The notes: generated by a model not told the origin, from the letters alone. DNA of 64,000 nt from DAOUJI01 sp034422875 (GCA_034422875.1 DAOUJI010000098.1:27174-91173), one strand, 5' to 3'; shown: positions 44,767 to 54,278, numbered from the stretch's first letter. Translations and numbers: made by a program.

Positions 44767-45690
44767 ATGCAGAGGTTCCTGGTACGCCGGTTCATAGTCT
44801 CGATCCTCACCCTGCTTGCGGTGTCGTTAATCATATTCGTCATGAGCAGGGCCGTCGGCGACCCAACTTACCTCTACCTTGGAAACCCCGAAGACGTCAC
44901 CCAGGAGGATGTCGACTCTATGCGAAGCCTTCTGGGGCTGGACAAGCACCCCGTGCACCAGTACGGGATATTCCTCAAAAACCTGGCTACTGGAAACCTG
45001 GGAGAGTCCATCCGTGAGCGGCGCCCCGTGAGTGAGGTCATCATGGAGCGGTTGCCCGCAACGTTGATGCTGGGGGCATCCTCCTTCGCGTTTGCTCTTG
45101 TGATCGGGATACCTATGGGCATCATCTCGGCGGTATGGAGGGGAAGCATCGTCGATCAGATCGGCAAAGTGATCGCCCTGATAGGACAGGCGGCCCCTCC
45201 GTTCTGGTTGGGCATCATGGGCATCTTCTTCTTCGCGGTGCAGTTGGGTTGGCTCCCGCCATACGGACGCCAGGAGCCAACAGGAATCATCCTTCCGACC
45301 ATCACTCTAGGCTGGCTGTTCGTAGCTGCCAACATGCGGCTGGTGCGCTCGGCCATGCTGGACGTGCTTGACTCGGAATATATCAGGCTGGCACGGGCCA
45401 AGGGCGTTTCCAACAGGATGATCATATGGAAGCACGCCCTGCGGAACTCTCTCATCCCGCCCCTCACCTTCGCCGGTGTCACTATGGGCAGCCTGGTGAC
45501 CGGGTCCCTTATAGCGGAGACGGTGTTTGCATGGCCCGGCCTGGGGCAGCTTGCTGTACGTGCAATGAACGGGCTGGACTTCGGATTGCTGCAGGGGGTC
45601 GTCATAATCTTCACCCTGATGTACGTCATTGCATCCTTCCTGGTGGACGTGCTGTACGCCTATGTTGATCCTCGAATACGGTTCGGGTAG
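44767..45690 (+). CDS. dppB: Peptide ABC transporter permease (DppB type)
   Basis: 307 residues. MQRFLVRRFIVSILTLLAVSLIIFVMSR is the usual first helix (quoted in pieces: FLVRRFI and LAVSLIIFVMSR). The periplasmic part has SMRSLLGLDKHPVHQYGIFL and the core LGESIRERRPVSEVI, then ARAKGVSNRMIIWKHALRNSL as the EAA loop and PGLGQLAVRAMNGLDF at the end. It forms a heterodimeric channel with the next gene product. Confidence 0.93.
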   Translation: MQRFLVRRFIVSILTLLAVSLIIFVMSRAVGDPTYLYLGNPEDVTQEDVDSMRSLLGLDKHPVHQYGIFLKNLATGNLGESIRERRPVSEVIMERLPATLMLGASSFAFALVIGIPMGIISAVWRGSIVDQIGKVIALIGQAAPPFWLGIMGIFFFAVQLGWLPPYGRQEPTGIILPTITLGWLFVAANMRLVRSAMLDVLDSEYIRLARAKGVSNRMIIWKHALRNSLIPPLTFAGVTMGSLVTGSLIAETVFAWPGLGQLAVRAMNGLDFGLLQGVVIIFTLMYVIASFLVDVLYAYVDPRIRFG

Positions 45691-45710
45691 AGACTAGGAG
45701 AGAGCGACGG

Positions 45711-46745
45711 ATGGCCGACGCCTCCATAGACATCGCTGCACCTCAGCCGCTTAGGGCCCGCATGTTCAGGCTGTGGCGGACGCTGAGGCGGCTGCCCATC
45801 TTCCCGGCATCCATTCTTGCCATAGTGGTCGCCGCCGGAATACTGGCTCCCTGGATTTCACCCCACCACCCGGAGAGGACCAGCATCAAGGAAAGGCTGC
45901 AGCCTCCGGCCTGGATCGGGGACGAAAGCAGGTTCAAAACCGTCGTCGAAACATTAAATCCGGAGTTGGAACACGTACAGATTTCCCTCTTCAGGGCTCA
46001 ACGGTACGACCCGGACGTGAAAGTGGGCGACCAAATTGAAGAAGTGACTCGTGAGGGCGGGACCACCAAGTACCTGCTCGGGACTGACCATCTGGGCCGG
46101 GACATACTCACCCGTATGATCTACGGAGCCCGCATCTCCTTGATAGTTGCGGCTGTGGCATTGGCGACGGGCGGCACGTTGGGAGTTACCCTCGGTCTGC
46201 TGGCAGGCTGGTATGGGGGCTGGGTTGACGAAATAATAATGCGACTGGTGGACATCGAACTGGCCATACCCATTATCCTTGTGGCGCTGGTTATGGTCGT
46301 GGCCCTGGGTCACACGTTCAATATACTCCTGATAGTGCTGGCTATATGGATATGGCCGCGTTTCGCCCGTCAGATTCGCGGAGAAGTGTTGCAGCTCAAG
46401 ACACTGGACTACGTGGCCCTGGCGCGGGTGGCCGGGGCGTCCACTCCAAGGATACTTTTCAAACACCTTTTCCCAGGCGTAACCAACACGCTGATAGTGG
46501 TGGCCACGCTTCAGGTGGGAATAGTGATACTTCTGGAGTCCAGCCTGAGCTACCTGGGAGCCGGGGTGCCGTCGCCGACGCCGGCATGGGGGTCCATGGT
46601 GGCCGGCGGCAGAGACTTGCTGGCCGAACACTGGTGGGTATCGACCATCCCAGGGCTGGCCATCCTGGCTACAGTCATGTCCCTCAACCTGTTTGGAGAC
46701 TGGCTGCGGGACACTTTGGACCCTAGACTCAGACAGCGTGAGTAG
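45711..46745 (+). CDS. dppC: Peptide ABC transporter permease (DppC type)
   Basis: 344 residues. First helix SILAIVVAAGILAPWISP, then a periplasmic region about 60 residues longer than in ordinary DppC (RFKTVVETLNPELEHVQISLF area), followed by LLGTDHLGRDILTRMIYGARISL, the DppC hallmark. The EAA loop is YVALARVAGASTPRILFKHLF. It sits 20 bp behind dppB. Confidence 0.93.
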   Translation: MADASIDIAAPQPLRARMFRLWRTLRRLPIFPASILAIVVAAGILAPWISPHHPERTSIKERLQPPAWIGDESRFKTVVETLNPELEHVQISLFRAQRYDPDVKVGDQIEEVTREGGTTKYLLGTDHLGRDILTRMIYGARISLIVAAVALATGGTLGVTLGLLAGWYGGWVDEIIMRLVDIELAIPIILVALVMVVALGHTFNILLIVLAIWIWPRFARQIRGEVLQLKTLDYVALARVAGASTPRILFKHLFPGVTNTLIVVATLQVGIVILLESSLSYLGAGVPSPTPAWGSMVAGGRDLLAEHWWVSTIPGLAILATVMSLNLFGDWLRDTLDPRLRQRE

Positions 46746-46799
46746 CCGTTGCTATAATTCGCTCCGGAAGCCGTTGAAAGGCATATTCAGACAGTAATC

Positions 46800-47783
46800 G
46801 TGAACGCCAAAGCCAATGATGATGTAGTCCTGGAGGTCCAAGACCTCCGCACCTATTTCCAGACCCGTTGGGGTACGGTAAAAGCCGTCGACGGAGTCAG
46901 CTTCAGCGTGCGAGCTGGCGAGACTCTGGGAGTGGTGGGGGAGTCGGGCTCAGGAAAATCGGTCACTATGAATTCGTTGATGCGCCTGGTGCCCTCGCCT
47001 CCGGGCCGGATAGTGGGCGGCAGGGTCATTCTGGACGGCCAGGACGTGCTGGAATTGTCTGAACGGGAGATGAGCCGGGTCCGCGGCAGCAAAATAGGCA
47101 TCATTCTCCAGGACCCCATGACCTCTCTAAATCCTGTTTTCACAATAGGAAACCAGGTCAGGGAAACCATAAGCATTCATCAGGACATCCCCAGAAGAAA
47201 CGTGTTCGAAATGGCGGTGGATGTCCTGCGGAAAGTCAGGATACCGGCCGCTGAGGTGCGAGTGAGGGACTACCCTCACCAGATGAGCGGCGGAATGAGG
47301 CAGCGGGTCGTAGGCGCTATCGGCATATCCTGCCAGCCCCTTGTGCTCATCGCCGACGAGCCGACCACCTCTCTCGACGCCACCATCCAAGCCCAGTACC
47401 TCAAGCTCTTGAAGGACATCCAGCAGGAATCGGACCTGGCAATAATCTTCATCACCCACGACTTCGGCATAGTGGCCAAGATGTGCGACCGTGTGGCGGT
47501 GATGTACGCCGGCAGGATAGTGGAACTGGGGGATGTGCGGAGCATCTTCAACCGCCCCTCCCATCCCTACACCGAGGCCCTCTTGAACTCAGTGCCCAAA
47601 ATGGAGGCCGACGTGGACCGGCTCACGTCCATTGAAGGACAGCCGCCCGCCCTCCACGAGCAGCTCACCGGATGCCCCTTCGCACCCCGCTGTCCATACG
47701 TCATGGAACGTTGCACCGAAGAATATCCCCCAGAGACTCATGTGGGAGATGGCCACTCGGCCAGCTGCTGGAGGCTGGAGTGA
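46800..47783 (+). CDS. dppD: Peptide ABC transporter ATP-binding protein (DppD type)
   Basis: 327 residues with a GTG start. Walker A GESGSGKSV, signature MSGGMRQRVVGAIG, Walker B VLIADEPTTSLD, and the oligopeptide transporter C-terminal motif CPFAPRCPYVMERC that in this family binds an Fe-S cluster or metal. The stop codon overlaps the GTG of dppF (GTGA). Confidence 0.93.
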   Translation: MNAKANDDVVLEVQDLRTYFQTRWGTVKAVDGVSFSVRAGETLGVVGESGSGKSVTMNSLMRLVPSPPGRIVGGRVILDGQDVLELSEREMSRVRGSKIGIILQDPMTSLNPVFTIGNQVRETISIHQDIPRRNVFEMAVDVLRKVRIPAAEVRVRDYPHQMSGGMRQRVVGAIGISCQPLVLIADEPTTSLDATIQAQYLKLLKDIQQESDLAIIFITHDFGIVAKMCDRVAVMYAGRIVELGDVRSIFNRPSHPYTEALLNSVPKMEADVDRLTSIEGQPPALHEQLTGCPFAPRCPYVMERCTEEYPPETHVGDGHSASCWRLE

Positions 47784-48784
47784 CCTCCGAGCAGGCGCCG
47801 GAACGCGATAACGGCCGCTCCGGGGTCTTGCTTGAGGCACAAAACCTGAAGAAACATTTCCCCGTCACCAAGGGCCTGCTGTTCTCCAAGACCACAGGAT
47901 CGATCAAGGCGGTCGACGGCGTGTCGTTTGACCTGCGACAGGGAAAGACTTTAGGCTTGGTAGGAGAGTCGGGGTGCGGGAAGACCACCACAGCCAAGAT
48001 GCTGCTAATGCTGGAGCGTCCAACCGACGGCGCCGTGCTATTTCAGGGACAGGACATCCACCGGGCCAACTCCTCTCAGCGCAAAGAGTACCGCGGCGCC
48101 GTCCAGGCAGTGTTCCAGGACCCCTGGAGCTCTCTCAATCCCAGGATGCGCGTCAGAGACATCATCGCAGAGCCTGTTGTTATCAATTCACGGTTGTCCC
48201 GAGGGGAGTCGCGGGACGTGGTGGAGAAGCTCCTGATTGACGTGGGGCTAAACCCGTATCACGCCAACCTCTATCCCCATGAATTCAGCGGCGGCCAGAG
48301 GCAGCGTCTCGCCATAGCCCGGGCGTTGTCGGTCAACCCCCAAATCATTGTTCTGGACGAGCCGGTCTCGGCCCTGGACGTGTCCATACGCGCCCAAATC
48401 ATGAACCTGCTGAAAGACCTACAGGACGAATACAACGTCAGCTATCTGCTTATCGCCCACAACCTGGCGACGGTGAGGTATATGTGCCACTCGGTGGCCG
48501 TGATGTACCTGGGCAAAGTGGTTGAATTCGCCGAGAGCCGGGAGCTGTTCGAGAACCCGCTTCATCCCTACACCAAGGCGCTTATGTCTGCGGCGCTTCC
48601 TTCGCATCCCGACATCGATCGGGAGGAGATTATCCTCACTGGCGAGGTGCCCTCGCCGTTGAATCCTCCCCTCGGCTGCAGTTTCAACCCCCGCTGTCCC
48701 TGGGCCTTCGAGCGATGCTCAGAGGAAGAGCCAGAGTTGGAGGAAGTCACACCAGGCCACTTCGTCTCCTGCCACCTGTATTGA
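47780..48784 (+). CDS. dppF: Peptide ABC transporter ATP-binding protein (DppF type)
   Basis: 334 residues from the GTG at 47780, which overlaps the dppD stop; the frame extends further upstream to 47672 but that region is dppD in another frame. Walker A GESGCGKTT, signature FSGGQRQRLAIARAL, Walker B IIVLDEPVSALD, and C-terminal CSFNPRCPWAFERCSEEEP. It completes the importer. Confidence 0.93.
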   Translation: MTSEQAPERDNGRSGVLLEAQNLKKHFPVTKGLLFSKTTGSIKAVDGVSFDLRQGKTLGLVGESGCGKTTTAKMLLMLERPTDGAVLFQGQDIHRANSSQRKEYRGAVQAVFQDPWSSLNPRMRVRDIIAEPVVINSRLSRGESRDVVEKLLIDVGLNPYHANLYPHEFSGGQRQRLAIARALSVNPQIIVLDEPVSALDVSIRAQIMNLLKDLQDEYNVSYLLIAHNLATVRYMCHSVAVMYLGKVVEFAESRELFENPLHPYTKALMSAALPSHPDIDREEIILTGEVPSPLNPPLGCSFNPRCPWAFERCSEEEPELEEVTPGHFVSCHLY

Positions 48785-48826
48785 TCTTCTAGAGCGGCCG
48801 TTCGAGGCTAAGACAAGGCCCAACTC

Positions 48827-48840
48827 GTACCATGTGGTAC
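48827..48840. promoter_or_regulatory. Palindrome GTACCA-TG-TGGTAC, possible toxin-antitoxin operator
   Basis: Two perfect 6-bp arms around TG, 30 bp upstream of the DUF433 antitoxin ATG and overlapping a TACACT -10-like sequence. An autoregulatory operator is plausible from position only. Confidence 0.35.
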
Positions 48841-48869
48841 ACTGTCCTTAACATTCCAGGATGTAAGTG

Positions 48870-49107
48870 ATGCCTAAGGATTACACCAAGATAATCACCA
48901 TCGAGCCTGGTAAACGCGGGGGGGAAGCCCTGCATTCGGGGCATGCGGACCACCGTGTACGACGTTCTAGAGTACCTGGCTTCCGGCATGTCCGGGGACG
49001 AAATACTGTCCGATTTTACTGACCTGACCCGAGAAGACATCAGTGCCTGCCTGTCCTTAGCCGCTGACCGGGAGCGGCGATTGGTGTCGTTTCCTCCCTC
49101 CGAGTGA
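48870..49107 (+). pseudogene. DUF433 antitoxin gene, frameshifted in a G run
   Basis: MPKDYTKIITIEPGKRGG is read from the ATG at 48870 up to a run of seven G (48918-48924). One base further the frame gives KPCIRGMRTTVYDVLEYLA, then LTREDISACLSLAADRERRLVS, ending at 49107. With six G the two halves join into a standard 78-residue DUF433 protein (helix-turn-helix antitoxin paired with DUF5615 toxins). So there is one extra G: real decay, slippage or an assembly error. The partner toxin is truncated, which argues for real decay. Confidence 0.75.
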
Positions 49108-49142
49108 GACTCCTGTTCGACCAGAACCTCTCTCATCGTCTG
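49104..49142 (+). pseudogene. DUF5615 (PIN-like) toxin remnant
   Basis: The GTG at 49104 overlaps the DUF433 stop, as in intact pairs, and gives MRLLFDQNLSHRL, the N-terminus of DUF5615 toxins including the first PIN-type Asp. After 13 residues the similarity ends and the frame runs into unrelated sequence and then the lipoprotein gene. About 85 residues, including all other catalytic acids, are missing. Confidence 0.65.
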
Positions 49143-49238
49143 AGGAGCGCGACCTCGATTCCCCTGTCTGATCCCGTGTTGTATTGCGAGGCAAATCTCA
49201 CCCCAATTAAGGCAGGGGAACAACATGTGTTGAAGTGT

Positions 49239-49580
49239 ATGCGGCTTAGGTTTATCTCGGTTGGGGCGATATCTTTTGGAATTCTGCTGTTGAGTGCCTG
49301 TGCCGGAGACCCGACTCCGACACCTACGCCTACCCCGACTCCAACCCCAACTCCGACTCCGACTCCGACTCCGACTCCGACACCGACACCGGAGTCCATG
49401 GCGGACCGTGCCAAGTCCTTGGCCGAAGATGCGATTGAGAATCTTCGGGGTGCGCTGGAGGAAATGGATTCCCTGGAGGACCTGACCCAGGCGGGCTTGG
49501 AGGGAAGCCGGGAATTGATTGGTCACTTGTGTGACATTGCTGCCGGCCAGTATGAGCCACACTTGACCCTGGAGGACTGA
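49239..49580 (+). CDS. Small lipoprotein with PT-repeat linker
   Basis: 113 residues. A signal peptide with lipobox LLLSAC, then (Pro-Thr)n of about 28 residues, then a helical domain ESMADRAKSLAEDAIENLRGALEEMDSLEDLT with likely coiled-coil character (quoted here as ADRAKSLAEDAIENL and ALEEMDSLEDLT). The linker probably spans the wall so that the domain is exposed. Function unknown. The upstream frame is fused to the toxin remnant; the ATG at 49239 matches the signal peptide. Confidence 0.65.
   Translation: MRLRFISVGAISFGILLLSACAGDPTPTPTPTPTPTPTPTPTPTPTPTPTPESMADRAKSLAEDAIENLRGALEEMDSLEDLTQAGLEGSRELIGHLCDIAAGQYEPHLTLED
49311..49391 (+). repeat. Hexanucleotide minisatellite CCNACN encoding Pro-Thr
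   Basis: About 13 tandem six-base units such as CCGACT and CCGACA. This stretch can vary in copy number by slippage, which would change linker length in frame. Confidence 0.85.
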
Positions 49581-49719
49581 CAGACAGCCTCGTACTCAGG
49601 ACGGGAATTCGGGGCTATTGCGCTACCCGTTGAGGGGTCAGGCCATAATCAACTAGGGGACCGTTGTGGGGAATCGGCTAGCTCGGAGTTTCGCACTCGC
49701 CCCTTGAACCGGTCACAAT

Positions 49720-49748
49720 TTGACCATGTGGTCTAGACCCAATATTAT
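49720..49748 (+). promoter_or_regulatory. Promoter with internal palindrome, upstream of DUF5678 gene
   Basis: TTGACC (49720-49725), 17-nt spacer, TATTAT (49743-49748). The spacer contains the perfect 10-bp palindrome GGTCTAGACC (49730-49739), in the right place for a repressor that blocks RNA polymerase. It lies about 50 bp before the DUF5678 ATG. Confidence 0.55.
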
Positions 49749-49798
49749 AAAAATGATGCAGAGAATCATGTGGCACCGTATACAGGAGGGGGGAAAGC

Positions 49799-50089
49799 AT
49801 GACATCGGAGGCATTCACCGCTGAAGAGATCATTGAGAAACTCGGTGGCCCGGAGCAGGTTCGGGCTGACCTTGAAGCTCGCGAAGCCGTCCTCATGTAC
49901 TTCAATAAACATGAAGGCGAATTGATCGCGCAACATCCGGAGAAATGGGCAGCGGTGTCGGTTGAAGGCGTCGTAGCGGTCGGTGATGACATGATGGGTG
50001 TGTGGGAGAAGGCGAAAGAGCAGGGCTATCGCAATGCCAACTGTCTCCTTCAGTACCTCGATCCTGACCCTCCAGCACTTCTTCTGTGA
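49799..50089 (+). CDS. DUF5678 domain protein
   Basis: 96 residues. The DUF5678 pattern is seen in YFNKHEGELIAQHPEKWAAVS, then GVVAVGDDMMGVWEKAKEQGY. The N-terminal 35 residues (AEEIIEKLGGPEQVRADLEARE) are helical and might bind DNA or the partner; this is a guess. A GGAGGGGGG Shine-Dalgarno precedes the ATG. The stop overlaps the GTG of the aspartic-protease gene (GTGA), and the pairing of such genes is recurrent as far as I recall. Function not established. Confidence 0.7.
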   Translation: MTSEAFTAEEIIEKLGGPEQVRADLEAREAVLMYFNKHEGELIAQHPEKWAAVSVEGVVAVGDDMMGVWEKAKEQGYRNANCLLQYLDPDPPALLL

Positions 50090-50511
50090 TTAAGGGATGG
50101 TTTGACGCGAATGGACGGCCCCTGCTCCAGGCGCTGGTCAGTATGCACTCTTTTGCCGATGCAAATTGGGTTACCTTTCTCGTAGACACGGGAGCGGACC
50201 TCACTATTCTCCATCCGAAAGATGCTGCTCTTCTGGATATTCCCTTGTTGGAGTTAGAGTATTCTGGATCGATGGGCGGCGTTGGAGGAGGCATGCGGTA
50301 TTCTCCACAGGCCTGCGACCTCCTATTTTTTCGCGATGCGCCAAACCTCAGTCTCCAGGAGTGGCGTCGCTTCTCTATCGCTGTCGCTGAGCCTACCTCG
50401 GATAATTTGCTTCTTCCATCGTTGTTGGGAAGGGACATCTTGCAACGATGGCGTATGAACTATGACCCTCCTGCTGACATATTGGAGTTTGATCCGGGCG
50501 ACCGACTATGA
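50086..50511 (+). CDS. Retropepsin-like aspartic protease
   Basis: 141 residues, single-domain retropepsin-like. The active site is FLVDTGADLTILHP, a standard DTGA motif, and the second conserved block is LPSLLGRDILQRWRM, equivalent to the ILGRD of retroviral and bacterial clan AA peptidases. It would work as a dimer. It overlaps and follows the DUF5678 gene, so the pair is a two-gene operon of toxin-antitoxin-like size. Substrate unknown. Confidence 0.8.
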   Translation: MIKGWFDANGRPLLQALVSMHSFADANWVTFLVDTGADLTILHPKDAALLDIPLLELEYSGSMGGVGGGMRYSPQACDLLFFRDAPNLSLQEWRRFSIAVAEPTSDNLLLPSLLGRDILQRWRMNYDPPADILEFDPGDRL

Positions 50512-50649
50512 CCATCGCCCCGAATTAGCCCAGCCGGTTTTTGTCTAGTCTCCTCAATCGCTCACTCCTCCACGCCCCATCCGGAGTTTCGCACCTACCT
50601 CACGAACTATGTATGTTTGACAAGAAACGGCCTCGCTGATATAGTAGGT

Positions 50650-50930
50650 CGGTTTATTGAATACGACTCCGCTGGGAAGGGGAGTAGTAAGGGTACACTG
50701 CCAGAGCGAGCCGGCAAAGGGCTTCTATTAAGCCCAAGGTGTGAGGCCGGTGTCAGCGAGGCCCTGAACTCGCCCCGGAGCGGCCAGCCTGAACCAGCAG
50801 TAGGGCTCGGCGGTCCGACACCGTTACAGTCGATGAGGCGTCCCGATGGTTTGGTCAGCAGCCACTCCGGAGGGGAATTAGGGTGGCACCGCGGGAGAAG
50901 AGCCCGTCCCTTAGTGGGATGGGCGTTTTT
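50650..50930 (+). promoter_or_regulatory. T-box riboswitch (leucine specifier CUC) upstream of ilvB
   Basis: The T-box sequence AGGGTGGCACCGCG is at 50880-50893, followed by an intrinsic terminator. Upstream the Stem I region has AGTAGTAAG (about 50684-50692), GGTGTGAGGCC (50738-50748) and CTGAACTCGCC, where the trinucleotide CTC (50769-50771) sits in the specifier position, as in the leucine-responsive ilv-leu T-box known from Bacillus. Uncharged tRNA-Leu would favour antitermination and switch on the operon. The 5' boundary is approximate. Confidence 0.88.
50902..50930 (+). terminator. T-box terminator hairpin
   Basis: GCCCGTCCC (50902-50910), loop TTAGT, GGGATGGGC (50916-50924), then GTTTTT. 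It is mutually exclusive with the antiterminator containing the T-box sequence. Confidence 0.88.
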
Positions 50931-50974
50931 AATTTATGCGGCGTTCGCGCGCCGCCAGTAGGACGGGGAAAGAA

Positions 50975-52663
50975 ATGAGACTCACCGGATCCGAAATCGT
51001 TTGCGAAAGTCTTCTGAAGGAGGGGACGGACGTGGTCTTTGGACTGCCCGGCGGCGCCATCCTGCCGCTTTACGGAGTCCTCCACCGATACCCTCAGTTG
51101 CGCCACATCCTGGTGCGGCACGAGCAGGCCGCCGTGATGGCAGCCGACGGTTATGCCCGCGCAACCGGACAGGTGGGAGTATGCATGGCCACGTCGGGTC
51201 CGGGCGCCACCAACCTGGCTACTGGACTGGCCTGCGCCCAGATGGACTCCATTCCAATAGTTGCCATCACCGGACAGGTGGCCCGCCCGGCCATCGGAAA
51301 GGATGCCTTCCAGGAGACGGACGTAACAGGCATCACTCTGCCCATCACCAAGCACAACTACCTGGTGATGGACCCGTCAGAGATTGCTCCTGCGATCAAA
51401 GAGGCCTTCTACATCGCCAACACCGGGAGGCCCGGGCCCGTACTGGTTGACATACCCAAGGACGTGCTGGCCACAGCGACGGACTTCGTGTACCCGTCCA
51501 GCGTAGACCTTCCCGGCTACAAGCCCAACATGGAAGGCCACCCGGCCCAAATAAAGAAGGCCGTCAATCTCATCAAAGAAGCCCAGCGTCCGGTGATCCT
51601 TGCTGGCCACGGCATCACCATATCCCGGGCCTTCCAGGAGGTCCAGGAGCTGGCTGAGAAGGCCCAGATTCCGGTCATAACCACGCTGCTGGGCATCAGT
51701 TCCTTCCCGTCTGACCACTTCCTGAACGTGGGAATGCCTGGAATGCACGGAATGGCCTACGCCAGCATGGCTCTGGACCAGGCTGACCTGATTGTCTCCC
51801 TGGGTGCTCGGTTCGACGACCGGGTGACCGGCAGGCTGGCCGACTTCGCTCCCAACGCCAAAGTCATCCACGTCGACATCGACCCTTCGGAGATAAGCAA
51901 GAACGTCAGGGCCACGGTGCCCATCGTCGGGGACGTCAAGAGAGTGCTTCAGGCTATGGTGCCCCAGGTGGAACCGGCGGACCACACCGACTGGATCAAG
52001 CACATCGAACAGATGCGCCTGGAACACCCGTCGCTGAAGATACGGGAGACCAACAAGCTGCTGCCCCAGTTCATCCTCAGGAAACTTTCTGAGGTCACCG
52101 ACAGCAAGGCGATAGTCATAACAGGCGTGGGCCAGCACCAGATGTGGGCCGCCCAGCACTGCTCCTTCAAGGAGCACAACCTGCTGATCACCTCCGGCGG
52201 ACTGGGCGCCATGGGTTTCGAGGTCCCTGCCGCCCTGGGCGCAAAGGTGGGAAGGCCCGACAAGACCGTCTGGTCCATCGCCGGCGACGGCGGTTTCCAG
52301 ATGACGCTGTGCGACCTGGCCACTGCGGTGGAAGCCAACATTCCCGTCAAGTTCGCCATCATGAACAACGGGTTCCTTGGCATGGTGCGCCAGTGGCAGG
52401 ACCTGTTCTACGACAAGACCTACACGGCAACCTACTACACGGGCAACCCCGACTTCGTGAAGCTGGCGGAAGCCTACGGAATCCTGGGCCTGCGCGTCAC
52501 CGAAAAGGACCAGGTGGTGCCCGCTCTGGAAGAGGCGATGGCCGAACCCGGCCCGGTGGTCATCGACTTCCGGGTAGAGCAGGAAGAGAACGTGTACCCG
52601 ATGATCCCGGCAGGCGAGAGCATTAACGAGCTCATCGAGGAGCCCGAGGAGATACCGACGTAA
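50975..52663 (+). CDS. ilvB: Acetolactate synthase large subunit
   Basis: 562 residues. TPP-dependent condensation of pyruvate (or pyruvate with 2-oxobutyrate). The PYR domain has FGLPGGAILPLYGVL and the catalytic Glu in LVRHEQAAVMAADGYAR. The FAD-binding region includes GMPGMHGMAYASMAL, typical of true AHAS and absent from the paralogue at 25008. The TPP site is GDGGFQMTLCDLATA and NNGFLGMVRQWQ. I place the start at 50975 (GGGGAAAG upstream) instead of the ATG at 50936 that abuts the terminator T run. First gene of the T-box-controlled operon. Confidence 0.96.
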   Translation: MRLTGSEIVCESLLKEGTDVVFGLPGGAILPLYGVLHRYPQLRHILVRHEQAAVMAADGYARATGQVGVCMATSGPGATNLATGLACAQMDSIPIVAITGQVARPAIGKDAFQETDVTGITLPITKHNYLVMDPSEIAPAIKEAFYIANTGRPGPVLVDIPKDVLATATDFVYPSSVDLPGYKPNMEGHPAQIKKAVNLIKEAQRPVILAGHGITISRAFQEVQELAEKAQIPVITTLLGISSFPSDHFLNVGMPGMHGMAYASMALDQADLIVSLGARFDDRVTGRLADFAPNAKVIHVDIDPSEISKNVRATVPIVGDVKRVLQAMVPQVEPADHTDWIKHIEQMRLEHPSLKIRETNKLLPQFILRKLSEVTDSKAIVITGVGQHQMWAAQHCSFKEHNLLITSGGLGAMGFEVPAALGAKVGRPDKTVWSIAGDGGFQMTLCDLATAVEANIPVKFAIMNNGFLGMVRQWQDLFYDKTYTATYYTGNPDFVKLAEAYGILGLRVTEKDQVVPALEEAMAEPGPVVIDFRVEQEENVYPMIPAGESINELIEEPEEIPT

Positions 52664-53214
52664 TGACCGACCAGCACACCATAGTGGCCCTCGTGCAGGA
52701 CAAACCGGGGGTGCTCAACAGAATATCCAGCCTCTTCCGCCGGAGAGGGTTCAACATAGCAAGCCTGGCTGTTGGCCAAAGCGAACAGCCCAACCTCTCC
52801 AGAATGACATTCGTGGTTGAAGGCGACGAGGACACCGTCGAGCAATGCACCAAGCAGCTGAACAAGCTCATCGAAGTCCTCAAAGTCTCGGACTTCAAGA
52901 ACGAAGAGGTAGTGCTGCGCGAGCTGGCCATGATACGGGTCCACGCGACTCCCACGACCCGGGGCGAAATCATGCAACTCGTGAACATATTCGGCGCCGA
53001 CATTCTGGACGTGAGCCAGACCTCCCTGATAATCGAGGCTACAGGCGATGAGGAGAGGATAAACTCCCTGTTCAACCTGCTGAGGCCCTTCGGCATCCGG
53101 GAAGTGATGCGCACAGGTCGAATCGCCATGTCCCGCAGCGTAACGGCTAATGGCCGTGGCGGTTCTCCCCAGAGCCAGACGCCTGACGGCGGCGAATCGG
53201 ACGACAGCCAGTAA
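52663..53214 (+). CDS. ilvN: Acetolactate synthase small (regulatory) subunit
   Basis: 183 residues. The N-terminal ACT domain begins HTIVALVQDKPGVLNRISSLFRRRGFNIASLAVG (quoted as VALVQDKPGVLNRI and RRGFNIASLAVG), where valine would bind for feedback inhibition. The C-terminal domain has ATGDEERINSLFNLLRPFGI. The ATG shares one base with the ilvB stop. The last 20 residues are a low-complexity Gly/Ser/Asp tail. Confidence 0.95.
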   Translation: MTDQHTIVALVQDKPGVLNRISSLFRRRGFNIASLAVGQSEQPNLSRMTFVVEGDEDTVEQCTKQLNKLIEVLKVSDFKNEEVVLRELAMIRVHATPTTRGEIMQLVNIFGADILDVSQTSLIIEATGDEERINSLFNLLRPFGIREVMRTGRIAMSRSVTANGRGGSPQSQTPDGGESDDSQ

Positions 53215-53227
53215 GAGAGGAAGCAGT

Positions 53228-54238
<1,011 letters not shown>

Positions 54239-54278
54239 TTCCTTGAGTTCCACGCACAATACATCGATGGAGGCAATG

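Noticed and set aside
49309..49391. Tandem repeats as a possible CRISPR array
   Set aside because: The units are 6 bp, contiguous and coding for Pro-Thr, without spacers. No CRISPR array or cas gene is in the window.
50936..50974. ilvB start at the ATG at 50936
   Set aside because: This ATG abuts the terminator T run with no Shine-Dalgarno, and the 13 extra residues are Arg/Ser-rich and unlike the family.
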